64,000 nt of DNA, taken from assembly GCA_017545505.1 (NCBI GenBank), contig JAFWNB010000002.1, positions 62,001 to 126,000 of the forward strand. Reading direction: 5' to 3'. The notes below the pieces were generated by a model. The model ran no database searches. It was not told the origin of the DNA and worked only from the letters and a program-made list of their open reading frames with translations. Of this stretch, positions 35,725 through 45,109 are shown piece by piece. A program made the position numbers and the translations under genes. This DNA is from Candidatus Saccharimonadota bacterium. Lineage in GTDB: Bacteria > Patescibacteriota > Saccharimonadia > Saccharimonadales > Saccharimonadaceae. Position 1 is the stretch's first letter. Each line of letters starts with the position of its first letter.

Positions 35725-35746
35725 ATCCTGTCCTTTCCGCCAAGAT
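35725..35746 (+). repeat. Direct repeat of the tRNA-Ser 3' end
   Basis: ATCCTGTCCTTTCCGCCAAG plus AT is an exact 22-base copy of 35548-35569, the tRNA-Ser 3' end with its CCA. The 155 bases between the copies hold the multi-hairpin element. This is the layout left by tRNA-targeted integration (attL/attR), but no integrase is present. Confidence 0.75.
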
Positions 35747-35749
35747 TGT

Positions 35750-37213
35750 TTATTTCGTATCAATTTCCGTGCCACAAGTAGCATTGACGCCAAGATTACT
35801 TAGGATAATCATTTCATCATCAGGAATCATGTGTGTTGCGTGAAATTCTGCCCCATTCAACTCTTCAATATTTTCCAGAGCTTTTTTAGCAGTAGGGTTA
35901 GTAGTAGAACAAATTGAAAGAGCAATTAAAACCTCACCAAGCCTCAGGTGGTTTTCTTTGAAGTTTGCAGTTTTATTTTTAATTTTTAATATTGGTTCCA
36001 AAACTGCTGGTGCCAATAAATCAACCTCATCCGGGATTTTACTTAGTATTTTTAAAGCATTTAAAATTGTACTCGATATTGGCGACAGCTGTTCGGTTTT
36101 ACGCCCGACAATATGTTTTTTACCGATTTCTATACAGGCACTTGGCAAGTCACCAGATTTTATGCGTTTTTCCTCAGCTTTTTTTGTGACTAAGCGTTCT
36201 TCTTCGGATATTTTAAGCTCGTTCATTAGTAGTTTGATTCGCTCTGGCACGTCCGGCGTCACGATTCCTTTTTTTAGATCCGTTAATGCACGATAATATC
36301 GCCTTACTATTTCCGCTTTAGCTGCATCTTTTGCGGCTTTATCATCTATAATGCATTCGCCGATAACGTTCACGCCCATATCCGTCGGTGAATAATAAAC
36401 TGTTTTGCCAGTAATTCGTTTCAATATTTCCTTTAACACCGGGAATGTTTCTAAATCGCGGTTGTAGTTTACGACTGTTTTTCCATATTTCTCCAAGTGA
36501 AAATAATCAATCATATTCTTATCGGCTAAATCGGCCGTTGCTGCTTCATAGGCAATATTCACCGGATGCTTAAGCGGCAAAGACCAAACAGGAAATGTTT
36601 CAAATTTTGCATACCCAGCATTTACCCCGCGCTTAAATTCGTGGTATAGTTGAGAAAGGGAAGTTGCTAATTTACCAGAACATGGTCCAGGTGCCGACAC
36701 TATCACTAATGATTTTGTGGTTTTAATATATGGATTTGCTCCATATCCTTCATCGGAAACAATCGTATCAACATCTGTAGGATAACCTTTTGTAAAAGTA
36801 TGAAAATAAGTTTTAACCTTGTAATCTTTCAGTTTCTCCGCAAAATCTTTAGCTTTCTTTTGTCCATTGAATAGAGTTATCACTACAGAACTTACCAAAA
36901 GACCTTTTTCGCGCAGAAACTCAATTAATCTCAACACTTCTGTTTCGTAAGAAATCATTCGGTCGGCGCGTATTTTTGATTTTTCTATAGCATTTGCGTT
37001 TATACAAAGAATTATTTCCGCTTCATCTTTAAACTCTTGCAAGAGTTTGATTTTTAAATCAGGTAAAAATCCCGGCAAAGTACGGGCAGCATGTTGATCG
37101 TCAATTAATTTACCGCCAAATTCAAGGTATAATTTATCAAACATTTTGATGCGTTTTTTAATCTTTTGTTTTTGGACTTTCAGATACTTTTCTGCATCAA
37201 AACATTTTTTCAT
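35750..37213 (-). CDS. DUF1846 family protein
   Basis: A 487-residue protein matching the DUF1846 family in length and in its opening (MKKCFDAEKYLKVQKQKI, then YLEFGGKLIDDQHAARTLPG). It also has KTYFHTFTKGYPTDVDTIVS and VSAPGPCSGKLATSLSQLYH. The last segment has a P-loop-like glycine pattern. The family is widespread and conserved, but its biochemical role is not established. GGAGG lies upstream of the ATG. The stop is next to the tRNA-Ser 3' repeat. Confidence 0.85.
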   Translation of the reverse strand: MKKCFDAEKYLKVQKQKIKKRIKMFDKLYLEFGGKLIDDQHAARTLPGFLPDLKIKLLQEFKDEAEIILCINANAIEKSKIRADRMISYETEVLRLIEFLREKGLLVSSVVITLFNGQKKAKDFAEKLKDYKVKTYFHTFTKGYPTDVDTIVSDEGYGANPYIKTTKSLVIVSAPGPCSGKLATSLSQLYHEFKRGVNAGYAKFETFPVWSLPLKHPVNIAYEAATADLADKNMIDYFHLEKYGKTVVNYNRDLETFPVLKEILKRITGKTVYYSPTDMGVNVIGECIIDDKAAKDAAKAEIVRRYYRALTDLKKGIVTPDVPERIKLLMNELKISEEERLVTKKAEEKRIKSGDLPSACIEIGKKHIVGRKTEQLSPISSTILNALKILSKIPDEVDLLAPAVLEPILKIKNKTANFKENHLRLGEVLIALSICSTTNPTAKKALENIEELNGAEFHATHMIPDDEMIILSNLGVNATCGTEIDTK

Positions 37214-37261
37214 GAATACCTCCTTAATTCCAATATCTATTATTATAACATCTAAAAAGAA

Positions 37262-39646
37262 TTAATTAATATTTATTTCACTTGCTGAAATAGTAAGCAC
37301 GTTCCCCGGTTGGGCAGCACCAGACAATATTGCTCCCGCTACAATGTTTTCAACCGTCTTCTGTATCATTCGGCGCATTGGTCTAGCCCCCATTTTTGGA
37401 TTATAACCTTTTTCAATTAATATTTCTTTCGCATCAGGAGTCAACTTTACGGCAATATTTTGAGATTCTAATGTTCTGTTGGTGGAGGCGATCATTAAAT
37501 CAAGTATTTCAATCAAATCCTCTTTACTTAGAGGCTTGAATAAACATATTTCATCAAAACGATTCAAGAATTCAGGTTTGAATTCTCCATTAGAAATCAT
37601 TTTATCAATTAGCTCATCTTTGAATTCATAAATATTTTCGCCAGCTACAATTCTTTCGCGGATTTCGTTAGCACCTGCATTTGAAGTCGCGATAATAATA
37701 GTATCGCGAAAACTCACTTCACGATTTTTTTCGTCACGCAATATTCCTTCGTCCAAAACTTGCAGTAGCGTAGTCAACACTGAGGGATGAGCTTTTTCAA
37801 TCTCATCCAAAAGTACAACTGAAAATGGCTGCTTCATTACTTGTGCCGTTAAACTCAGTGCATCTTTTGCGCCATCACGAATTAATCTCGCCACATCTTC
37901 AGCGGTTACATACTCATTCATATCGAGTCTTACAATGTTTTCTTCACCATTGAAATAAACCGCAGATAAAGTTTTAGCCAGCTCGGTTTTACCTACGCCA
38001 GTTGGACCTAAGAATAAAAATGTTCCAATCGGCCGATTCTTATTTTTAACTCCAGCTCCAGCTCTTCGCAGAGCGTTTGCGACTGCCGATACGGCCTCCT
38101 TCTGGTCAATCATCCGCTCGTGAATTAAGAGCTCGAGATTTAATAATTTTTCTCGCTCTTCGTCATCTTCGGCGACCTTGACTTTTACACCATAGATTTT
38201 TTCAACTGCCGTCTCAACTGACCGTTCAGTCACTACGCCCCCTTCGGCATAACTTGCCGCCGATTCCAAGAGCAATTTAGCCCTACCCGGCATCTCGACG
38301 TCATGTACATATTGCTTACTTAATTGGTAAGCTTCAGTCAGAGATTTATAAGTATATACCACATTTTTTTGATATTCAAAGAATGGTACTTGATCCATCA
38401 GTATTTTTATCGTTTCTTTTTCATCTGTTGGATTTACCGTAATTCTATTTAAAAGGTTAGCTAGCGTCGGGTTTTTTGATGAAATTTCTAGAAACTTCTG
38501 ATCATCCATGATTAGGATCAGCCTAATATTCCCAGCTTCTAAAACTGGTACTAATAGGTTTGTGATATCTATCGAACCGGGCCCCTCTTCAAAAAACAAA
38601 TGTGCATTATCGAGACATAAAATAATATTTTTTGCAGAATAAATTTCGTTTAAGATTTTAATCATTAAGTATTCTAATTCGCCCGGACTCTTGACTGCCG
38701 ATATCAAACTTGGCGCATCCAAGGAATATATTTGACGGTATTTTAAAGAATTTGGGATTTTAGAATCTGCATTCATTAAAGTTTCCGCCAATGAGCTTAC
38801 CAATGTAGAACGCCCAGAGCCATATGCTCCTACCAGGGCAACGTTTTGCCTACCACTGTGCGTAAAAATATTGATTATTTTATCAAATATTTCTGCATTT
38901 TCGGCTTGTTGAATTTTTTCACTAGCGCCAGTATATCTACTGGAAAGATTAATAGCGAAACGTTCTAAGGTCGGCGTAAAACCAAATGCAAAATCGCGCG
39001 CAATACCACCGGTTCTAACGGATTTTTTATGGTTTTTAACTAATCCATTTAGATAGTTGAACCAATTAATGCCTTGGTATAAATCATTAATACTCAGTTT
39101 TAATCGGTTTAAAACTTGTTCGTAGTTTTGCAAATTTTCTATCATTGCTACGGCCAATATTGCTCCAGTTATTTCCTCGGAATCTGTTTTTTCGCGTATT
39201 GCTTTTGCGGCTTCATATATTGGTTCTATTGACGCAGGTAAAACAGCGGCCACTTGCTCAAAGAACTGTATTCCTAATTGAAATCTAACCATCAAAAATA
39301 CTCCACTTCGAGTTTTTGGTAAGATTTTGGTTAATTCAACGGGAGTAAGGTTTTTAGATAAATAAATAAGCAAATCTTCTGAAACTAAGTCAGTGAAATT
39401 ATCAGTATTATTAATTGGTACTTTTGATAAGGCATTTTTAATCCAAAACAGCAGCATTATAAATGGTGCAGAAAAGCCAATTATAGTCCAACCAATCGGC
39501 TCTTTAAAATACAGCAAAACTCCGCCGCCAATGATTAACGCCACAAATACCACAAAACAAAAAGTTTTTACAGCCGGGATATTTAAAGACCTTTTTTGAT
39601 AAGCCAATTTTACTCGTGGGTTTTTAGGATCGAACTCATTTTTCAT
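37262..39646 (-). CDS. Membrane-anchored Clp-type AAA+ ATPase with degenerate D1
   Basis: Two N-terminal transmembrane helices (near residues 25-70) are followed by a helical region and two AAA+ modules in ClpA/ClpC order. D2 is intact: FLGPTGVGKTELAKTLS and VVLLDEIEKAHP, with the C-terminal Clp domain (GYNPKMGARPMRRMIQ). D1 is altered: the P-loop is GAYGSGRST, with Arg for Lys, and Walker B reads LCLDNAH. The start at 39646 overlaps the upstream gene stop as ATGA. It probably remodels or extracts envelope proteins. No ClpP gene is adjacent. Confidence 0.87.
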   Translation of the reverse strand: MKNEFDPKNPRVKLAYQKRSLNIPAVKTFCFVVFVALIIGGGVLLYFKEPIGWTIIGFSAPFIMLLFWIKNALSKVPINNTDNFTDLVSEDLLIYLSKNLTPVELTKILPKTRSGVFLMVRFQLGIQFFEQVAAVLPASIEPIYEAAKAIREKTDSEEITGAILAVAMIENLQNYEQVLNRLKLSINDLYQGINWFNYLNGLVKNHKKSVRTGGIARDFAFGFTPTLERFAINLSSRYTGASEKIQQAENAEIFDKIINIFTHSGRQNVALVGAYGSGRSTLVSSLAETLMNADSKIPNSLKYRQIYSLDAPSLISAVKSPGELEYLMIKILNEIYSAKNIILCLDNAHLFFEEGPGSIDITNLLVPVLEAGNIRLILIMDDQKFLEISSKNPTLANLLNRITVNPTDEKETIKILMDQVPFFEYQKNVVYTYKSLTEAYQLSKQYVHDVEMPGRAKLLLESAASYAEGGVVTERSVETAVEKIYGVKVKVAEDDEEREKLLNLELLIHERMIDQKEAVSAVANALRRAGAGVKNKNRPIGTFLFLGPTGVGKTELAKTLSAVYFNGEENIVRLDMNEYVTAEDVARLIRDGAKDALSLTAQVMKQPFSVVLLDEIEKAHPSVLTTLLQVLDEGILRDEKNREVSFRDTIIIATSNAGANEIRERIVAGENIYEFKDELIDKMISNGEFKPEFLNRFDEICLFKPLSKEDLIEILDLMIASTNRTLESQNIAVKLTPDAKEILIEKGYNPKMGARPMRRMIQKTVENIVAGAILSGAAQPGNVLTISASEININ

Positions 39647-40023
39647 AATATGACTCCTAAAATAGTCAATAAGATTCCGCCTATAGGTAGTAAGGGAATT
39701 ATTGGCCAAAGGACTATCAGAACGAGTCCAAGTACTCCACCGCAAATCATCAGAATCACTCCAACTAAAATCAATATTAATCTAGAAAAGAATCCTACCG
39801 TCCTAGATATTAAACGATCTAAAAACATTTGAAATTTTAAATCAATCGAAGAATTGGCGCTAGCTGATTCTGCTGAAATTTGTCTAAAAGGCTTAAAAAG
39901 GGTTCTAAAAAGCGAATCCATTGAAAAAAAATCAACAATACTGGCAAAATAGTTTTTCAATTGGTCAACAAAAACACCCCAGCCACGAGAATACCACCAC
40001 AAAAACATTTCTGTGATTGCCAT
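39643..40023 (-). CDS. Small membrane protein coupled to the Clp-like ATPase
   Basis: A 126-residue protein with an amphipathic N-terminus (FLWWYSRGWGVFVDQLK) and two close hydrophobic helices at the C-terminus. Its stop overlaps the start of the ATPase gene by four bases, so the two are coupled and may form a membrane complex. TATAAT lies about seven bases before the ATG. The family is unknown. Confidence 0.72.
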   Translation of the reverse strand: MAITEMFLWWYSRGWGVFVDQLKNYFASIVDFFSMDSLFRTLFKPFRQISAESASANSSIDLKFQMFLDRLISRTVGFFSRLILILVGVILMICGGVLGLVLIVLWPIIPLLPIGGILLTILGVIL

Positions 40024-40066
40024 AAATATATTATATCACTTATAACACTTATGCTATAATAAAAAC

Positions 40067-41689
40067 ATGGATGAAAATGATATTCAGTTAAAACGTCGCC
40101 AAAATGAAGAAGACGCCACTAGAAGGCGTGCCTATATTTTGAATCTTCCATATTTAGACACCCGTGATTTTGAAAATGATATTCCACTAACACCAGATTT
40201 ACTCACTAAAGAACAAATGCATAGGGATTATATTATTCCTCTACAAAAAGGTGGTGGCGAAACTCACTATCAATTTATGGTAACTAGTCAAACTCCACGC
40301 ACTGTTATCATGAAAATGCGCCAGAGCTATATTGATGAAGGGGAAAGAGCTGACTTCTTCCTTATTTCAAATGCCGCCTATAAAGTTTTTATGCTTCGTT
40401 ATGATCCGCCCCGCGAAGTCCACTACGATGACATTAAGATTGCTGGTGAGGGCGACTCAGAAACTATCACGTCAGTATCGCAAACACTAGCCACTGTTTC
40501 CACCGAAAAAGTTTTTGATTTTCTAATAGATCAAGCCGACAAGCTTGGCGCTTCTGATATTCATATTGAGAATTTACGCGAAGAAATACGTATCCGTATG
40601 CGTGTCGATGGTATTTTGCACCCAGTAGCAAATATCGACAAAGATCGTTATCGTATTTTTATGGGCGAACTATCATCTCGTGCTAATGTTTCTACCGCTT
40701 CTAACAAACCTCAATCTGGCCACATGCAGAAAGAAATCCATCGTGATGGAGCTTCTCACATGTTAAATATTCGCGTAGAAACTATTCCTACTATGTATGG
40801 CCAAGACGCAGTTTTGCGTCTGTTTAATTTTGACGAATCACTCCTAAATCTTGATTTACTTGGGCTATCTAAAGATGAACGTGCAGAAATCGATGAAATA
40901 ATATCACATCCGCGCGGGCTAGTATTAATGGTCGGACCAACTGGTTCTGGTAAATCCACAACATTATATTCTATGTTAAATGCTCTAAATACTAGCGATC
41001 GCAAAATTATTACTTTAGAAGATCCGATTGAGTATGGCATAACAGGGATTTCCCAAATCCCAGTCAATACCAGCAAAGGTGATTCATTCGCCGATGGTTT
41101 ACGTAGTGTGCTCCGTCTTGATCCAGATGTCGTTATGGTTGGCGAGATTCGTGATGCCGATACTGCTAAAACCGCCATTCAAGCCTCTATCACGGGTCAC
41201 TTAGTCTTAAGTACTTTCCACGCAAATTCTACTTCCGCCGCTTTTTCTAGGATGATAGATTTAATTGGTGTAAATCCAATCTTTTCTAGCTCCATTCGCC
41301 TAATCATTGCTCAGCGCTTAATCCGTAAATTAGCTGACTCAAAAGTTCCTAGAAGAGCAACCGAAGCTGAAGCAAAGTATATCCGTGAAGTCTTAAAAGA
41401 CGTTTCACAAGAAAAATTAGCAGGGTTAGATTTAGAAAACATTACACTTTATGACCCTGTACCAAACGAAAAGTATCCATTCGGTTATAATGGTCGCACT
41501 GTCATAATGGAGCAATTAATAGTATCAGACGATATTCAGGCTTTTATTCGTGGCGATATCGACGAAGTTAATACTAAAGATATTGAAAAAACCGCCAAAC
41601 AAAACGGTATGCTTACTTTGGAGCAAAAAGGCGTTCTTGCCGCCTTAAGAGGTGAAACTACTTTAGAAGAAATCTCTCGTGTGATATAA
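40067..41689 (+). CDS. pilB: Type IV pilus assembly ATPase PilB/GspE
   Basis: A hexameric ATPase driving pilus extension. An N-terminal MshEN-like part is followed by the catalytic core: Walker A LMVGPTGSGKSTTLYSM, Asp box ITLEDPIEYGI, Walker B LRLDPDVVMVGEIRD and His box GHLVLSTFHANST. The four-cysteine zinc motif usual before the C-terminus is absent. Length is 540. It is separated from the pilin genes at 47.8-50.8 kb. A TATAAT box is close to the ATG. Confidence 0.93.
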   Translation: MDENDIQLKRRQNEEDATRRRAYILNLPYLDTRDFENDIPLTPDLLTKEQMHRDYIIPLQKGGGETHYQFMVTSQTPRTVIMKMRQSYIDEGERADFFLISNAAYKVFMLRYDPPREVHYDDIKIAGEGDSETITSVSQTLATVSTEKVFDFLIDQADKLGASDIHIENLREEIRIRMRVDGILHPVANIDKDRYRIFMGELSSRANVSTASNKPQSGHMQKEIHRDGASHMLNIRVETIPTMYGQDAVLRLFNFDESLLNLDLLGLSKDERAEIDEIISHPRGLVLMVGPTGSGKSTTLYSMLNALNTSDRKIITLEDPIEYGITGISQIPVNTSKGDSFADGLRSVLRLDPDVVMVGEIRDADTAKTAIQASITGHLVLSTFHANSTSAAFSRMIDLIGVNPIFSSSIRLIIAQRLIRKLADSKVPRRATEAEAKYIREVLKDVSQEKLAGLDLENITLYDPVPNEKYPFGYNGRTVIMEQLIVSDDIQAFIRGDIDEVNTKDIEKTAKQNGMLTLEQKGVLAALRGETTLEEISRVI

Positions 41690-41697
41690 TATATACT

Positions 41698-42447
41698 ATG
41701 AGTAAAAAAGTTATTTCTGACTATAACGGCTATGATTACAAAAAAGATTTTTGGGAGAACACTGGCCGCGAATACGAAGACCAAGCCGATCGTATGGCTA
41801 TTCGCAAATTACTCCCTAAGCGCATGGAAAAATTTGCCGATATTGGTGGTGGCTATGGTCGCCTCGCAAACGAATACTTAAAGCGTGCCCACAAAGTATT
41901 TATTTTTGATTATTCCAAAACTGAACTTGAACAAGCCAAAGAAATCTATGGTGACAAAATCGAAACTCGCGCTGGTGATATTTATGAACTACCATTCAAA
42001 GATAATGAATTGGATGGTCTTATGATGGTACGAGTTACTCATCATCTTAAGAATTTAGATAAAGCAGTTGCCGAACTTTACCGCGTTTTAAAACCTGGCG
42101 GTGTAGCCGTCATAGAGGTTGCCAATAAGCGCACCCTCCCAAAAATGGCCCGTTTTATTACAGGCCGCTCCAAGGTCAACCCATTTGATAAAAAAGTTGC
42201 AAATTATAAAAACATTTCGAAAGACGGTTTTTATAATTATCATCCAAAATTTGTTGAAGATATTTTTGATCAAACCGGCTTTAAGACCGAAAAAGTGCTG
42301 TCAGTTTCAAATTTTCGTAGCAAAGGCCTAAAAAAAATCTTCGGCGCCGAAAACCTTGTCAAAATGGAAGAGTCTGCCCAACAAATTCTAGCGCCAGTTC
42401 GCTTTGCTCCATCTATTTATTATAAATTGCGAAAACCCGAAGAATAA
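41698..42447 (+). CDS. SAM-dependent methyltransferase (class I)
   Basis: The SAM-binding motif I is FADIGGGYGRLANEY, motif II ends IFDYSK, and RAGDIYELPFKDNELDGLMM plus YRVLKPGGVAVIEV are the Methyltransf_11 hallmarks. The N- and C-terminal extensions do not identify a substrate; small molecules, lipids or quinone-like compounds are possible. TATAAT lies about 10 bases before the ATG. It starts after pilB and ends just before tRNA-Arg. Confidence 0.85.
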   Translation: MSKKVISDYNGYDYKKDFWENTGREYEDQADRMAIRKLLPKRMEKFADIGGGYGRLANEYLKRAHKVFIFDYSKTELEQAKEIYGDKIETRAGDIYELPFKDNELDGLMMVRVTHHLKNLDKAVAELYRVLKPGGVAVIEVANKRTLPKMARFITGRSKVNPFDKKVANYKNISKDGFYNYHPKFVEDIFDQTGFKTEKVLSVSNFRSKGLKKIFGAENLVKMEESAQQILAPVRFAPSIYYKLRKPEE

Positions 42448-42464
42448 GGTATAATAACTACCAC

Positions 42465-42539
42465 GGAGCCGTCGTTCAACGGATAGGACCCAGACCCTCT
42501 AAGTCTGCGATGCTGGTTCGATTCCAGCCGGCTCTACCA
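42465..42539 (+). tRNA. tRNA-Arg (TCT)
   Basis: A 75-base cloverleaf with anticodon loop CCTCTAA giving TCT, T loop TTCGATT and encoded CCA. The acceptor GGAGCCG pairs with CGGCTCT, with a G-U first pair. Its 3' half is copied in the repeats that follow directly. Confidence 0.94.
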
Positions 42540-42704
42540 TGATGCTGGTTCGCATCCCACGCTGCAAGCGTGGGATTCCTGATTCCAGCCGGCTCTACCA
42601 TGATGCTGGTTCGCATCCCACGCTGCAAGCGTGGGATTCCTGATTCCAGCCGGCTCTACCATGATGCCGGTTCGCATCCCACGCGGTAAGCGTGGTTTAT
42701 TTTT
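42540..42704 (+). repeat. Tandem 61-bp repeats made from the tRNA-Arg 3' half plus a hairpin
   Basis: Two exact 61-base units (42540-42600, 42601-42661) and a diverged partial third (42662-42704) each start as the tRNA 3' half (GATGCTGGTTCG). They carry a 29-base insert folding as CCCACGC-TGCAA-GCGTGGG inside the T loop, then resume ATTCCAGCCGGCTCTACCA. The third unit ends in CCACGCGGTAAGCGTGG and a T-run, which serves as a terminator. Confidence 0.85.
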
Positions 42705-44496
42705 CTTCTTCTATAATTGCTAAATGTGATTCATCTAACTGTTCGGTATCTACATTAGATGGTGAACCCATCATCAAGTCCACGCCAGAACCATTCTTTG
42801 GAAATGCCACGATATCACGAATATTTTCTGCGTCTTCTAACACCATAAAGATTCTATCTAGCCCAGGAGCACAGCCAGCGTGTGGTGGCGCCCCAAATTT
42901 AAAGGCATTAAGCATCCCACCAAATCTAGCTTCTACATATTCATTGTTGTATCCAAGTATATTAAATACCTTATACATAATTTCCGGATTATAATTTCTT
43001 ACTGCACCAGAGCAAACCTCGAAACCGTTCATTACCATATCATACTGGTCAGCTAGCAAAGCTAATTTTTCTTCGTCGGTTTTAGCAGCTTCTAATGCTT
43101 CTAGGCCACCTTTTGGCATACTAAATGGATTGTGCCCAAAATCTAGTTTGCGATTTTTTTCATCCCATTCATAAAATGGAAAATCTACCACCCAGGTATA
43201 TGCTACCTCGCTATTATTTTTTAGCCCAAAATGATCCGCGAAGGTAATGCGTAGTTGTCCAAGCACTTTGTTAACTTTAGTTAGCTCATCCGCACCAAAG
43301 AATACACCGTCACCTTCTTTCGCTCCAGTAAGCTTTGCAACATTTTTAATTTCATCTTCAGACATAAATTTAAGAATGGGTGATTTTGGTCCTTCTGCTG
43401 TATATAATATATAAGCTAGTCCACCGGCACCGAGCTTACGCGCTTTTTCAGTAAACTCGTCTATTTCGCGGCGGGTTAACCCTGCAGCGCCTTTTACGCA
43501 TAACGCCTTAACGCATGGTTGTTTAAATACTTTGAATTCAGTATCTTTAAATACTTCGGTCAAATCAATTAATTCCATCCCATAGCGCAAATCTGGTTTA
43601 TCTACACCGTAGGTATTCATCGCAAAATCATAAGGCAAGCGGGGAACAATGCCGCCTTTTGGTATATAATTCTTAGCCGGCTCAGAATTTATTACTAACT
43701 TTTTCTTACTGAACTCAGTCGCGAGTTTAATAAATAACGGTTCAATGGTCTCTCTTACTACTTCACCATCATTTATAAATGCCATTTCCATATCTAACTG
43801 ATAAAAATCGCCATACAATCTATCTGCACGTGGGTCTTCATCACGAAAACACGGCGCAATTTGGAAATACTTGTCAACACCACCCACCATTAAAAGCTGC
43901 TTAAATTGTTGTGGTGCTTGCGGCAGAGCATAAAACTTACCAGGATGCAACCTAGATGGCACCAAGAAATCTCGCGCACCCTCGGGTGAAGAGTTTGCCA
44001 AAATTGGCGTGGTGATTTCGGTGAAATCTTGGTTATACATAAATTCGCGAATGAATCTGTAATAATCTGAACGACGTTTTAAAATTTTCTGCATGCTTGG
44101 GCGGCGTAAATCCAAATAGCGATATTTAAGACGCATTTCCTCCGAAGATTTTTCGCCATCGTCGTGCGTGTTAACTGGTGGAGTAGCGGATTTGTTTAGA
44201 AGTACTAATTCGTCAACAACTAATTCAATCCTTCCAGTCGGAATATTAGGATTAATAAGCTCTGGCTCACGCTCACGAATTTTTCCAGTAGCTGATAATA
44301 CAAATTCATCTCGTACGCTTTCAGCCAGCGTAAATGATTCTTTATTTTCCGGAGTAATTACCAACTGGATAATATTAGTATGATCGCGTAAATCAATAAA
44401 AATCAATCCGCCATGGTCGCGCCTCGAATTTACCCACCCCTCAACATTTACAGTTTTTCCTAGATAGTTTTCTAAATCATTGGCTAAAATTCTCAT
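42697..44496 (-). CDS. aspS: Aspartyl-tRNA synthetase
   Basis: A bacterial-type class II synthetase of 599 residues with an OB-fold anticodon domain at the N-terminus (TVNVEGWVNSRRDHGGLIFI). Class II motif 2 is FRDEDPRADRLYGDFYQLD, a GAD insert domain follows, and motif 3 is GGAPPHAGCAPGLDRI near the C-terminus (printed as FGAPPHAGCAPGLDRIFMV). It charges tRNA-Asp, which is encoded at 17.48 kb. TATAAT lies about 10 bases before the ATG. Its 3' end overlaps the last tRNA-Arg repeat. Confidence 0.96.
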   Translation of the reverse strand: MRILANDLENYLGKTVNVEGWVNSRRDHGGLIFIDLRDHTNIIQLVITPENKESFTLAESVRDEFVLSATGKIREREPELINPNIPTGRIELVVDELVLLNKSATPPVNTHDDGEKSSEEMRLKYRYLDLRRPSMQKILKRRSDYYRFIREFMYNQDFTEITTPILANSSPEGARDFLVPSRLHPGKFYALPQAPQQFKQLLMVGGVDKYFQIAPCFRDEDPRADRLYGDFYQLDMEMAFINDGEVVRETIEPLFIKLATEFSKKKLVINSEPAKNYIPKGGIVPRLPYDFAMNTYGVDKPDLRYGMELIDLTEVFKDTEFKVFKQPCVKALCVKGAAGLTRREIDEFTEKARKLGAGGLAYILYTAEGPKSPILKFMSEDEIKNVAKLTGAKEGDGVFFGADELTKVNKVLGQLRITFADHFGLKNNSEVAYTWVVDFPFYEWDEKNRKLDFGHNPFSMPKGGLEALEAAKTDEEKLALLADQYDMVMNGFEVCSGAVRNYNPEIMYKVFNILGYNNEYVEARFGGMLNAFKFGAPPHAGCAPGLDRIFMVLEDAENIRDIVAFPKNGSGVDLMMGSPSNVDTEQLDESHLAIIEEEK

Positions 44497-44512
44497 AAAA
44501 TATATTATACCA

Positions 44513-45079
44513 TCATCCCAACAGATAATCTAGTAGCAATTGGATTGTGAAAAAACCAGCCAAAGATCCGGATTTATCAATTACCAAAAAATAATAACTA
44601 TTCGTACGTTCAATTTCCGAAATAACAAAGTCCAGTGAATCATCAATATATAAATAATTTACGTCTTTGTCCATATATTTTTCGGCACGATCTGTCTTTT
44701 TAATCTCTAATGCGTTTAAGGCCTCAGTATGAATAATGCCTTTTACCTTTTCGAAATTATCAACCACCGGGAAATTCGTGAATCCAGACTTGTAAAGTTT
44801 ATCTAGAGTTAGAGGTCCTAAAACATCCTTATAATTCACAAAAACCATTTTGTCTTTAGTTATCATCAAATCTGCTACTTTGCGTTCGTCAAAATTCATA
44901 ACGGCCGCAATCCGTGCACGATCTTTGGTGCTCAGAATAGCTTTTGGTGTTCGCTGTAAAACGCCAATAAATTCTTCTAGGGATTTTGGTGTATATTTCT
45001 GAACTGGCTTTTTTTCGCGGTATTTTTCTAACCGTGGATCAAGGAATTTCACAATTTTACATAAAAACTCATGCCACAT
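44513..45079 (-). CDS. CBS-domain pair protein
   Basis: A 188-residue protein resembling the CBS part of CorC/HlyC-type proteins. VADLMITKDKMVFVNYKD starts the first CBS motif, FTNFPVVDNFEKVKGIIH closes it, and a second CBS follows (KYMDKDVNYLYIDDSLDF). The membrane DUF21 and CorC_HlyC domains are absent. CBS pairs bind adenosyl nucleotides and act as sensors. It is divergent from dsbA with 30 bases between start codons. Confidence 0.75.
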   Translation of the reverse strand: MWHEFLCKIVKFLDPRLEKYREKKPVQKYTPKSLEEFIGVLQRTPKAILSTKDRARIAAVMNFDERKVADLMITKDKMVFVNYKDVLGPLTLDKLYKSGFTNFPVVDNFEKVKGIIHTEALNALEIKKTDRAEKYMDKDVNYLYIDDSLDFVISEIERTNSYYFLVIDKSGSLAGFFTIQLLLDYLLG

Positions 45080-45109
45080 GTTATAATAATTATAACATAA
45101 AGGAGTTAT

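Noticed and set aside
42540-42661. CRISPR-like tandem repeats
   Set aside because: The units are directly abutting 61-bp copies with no unique spacers, and they derive from the tRNA 3' half.
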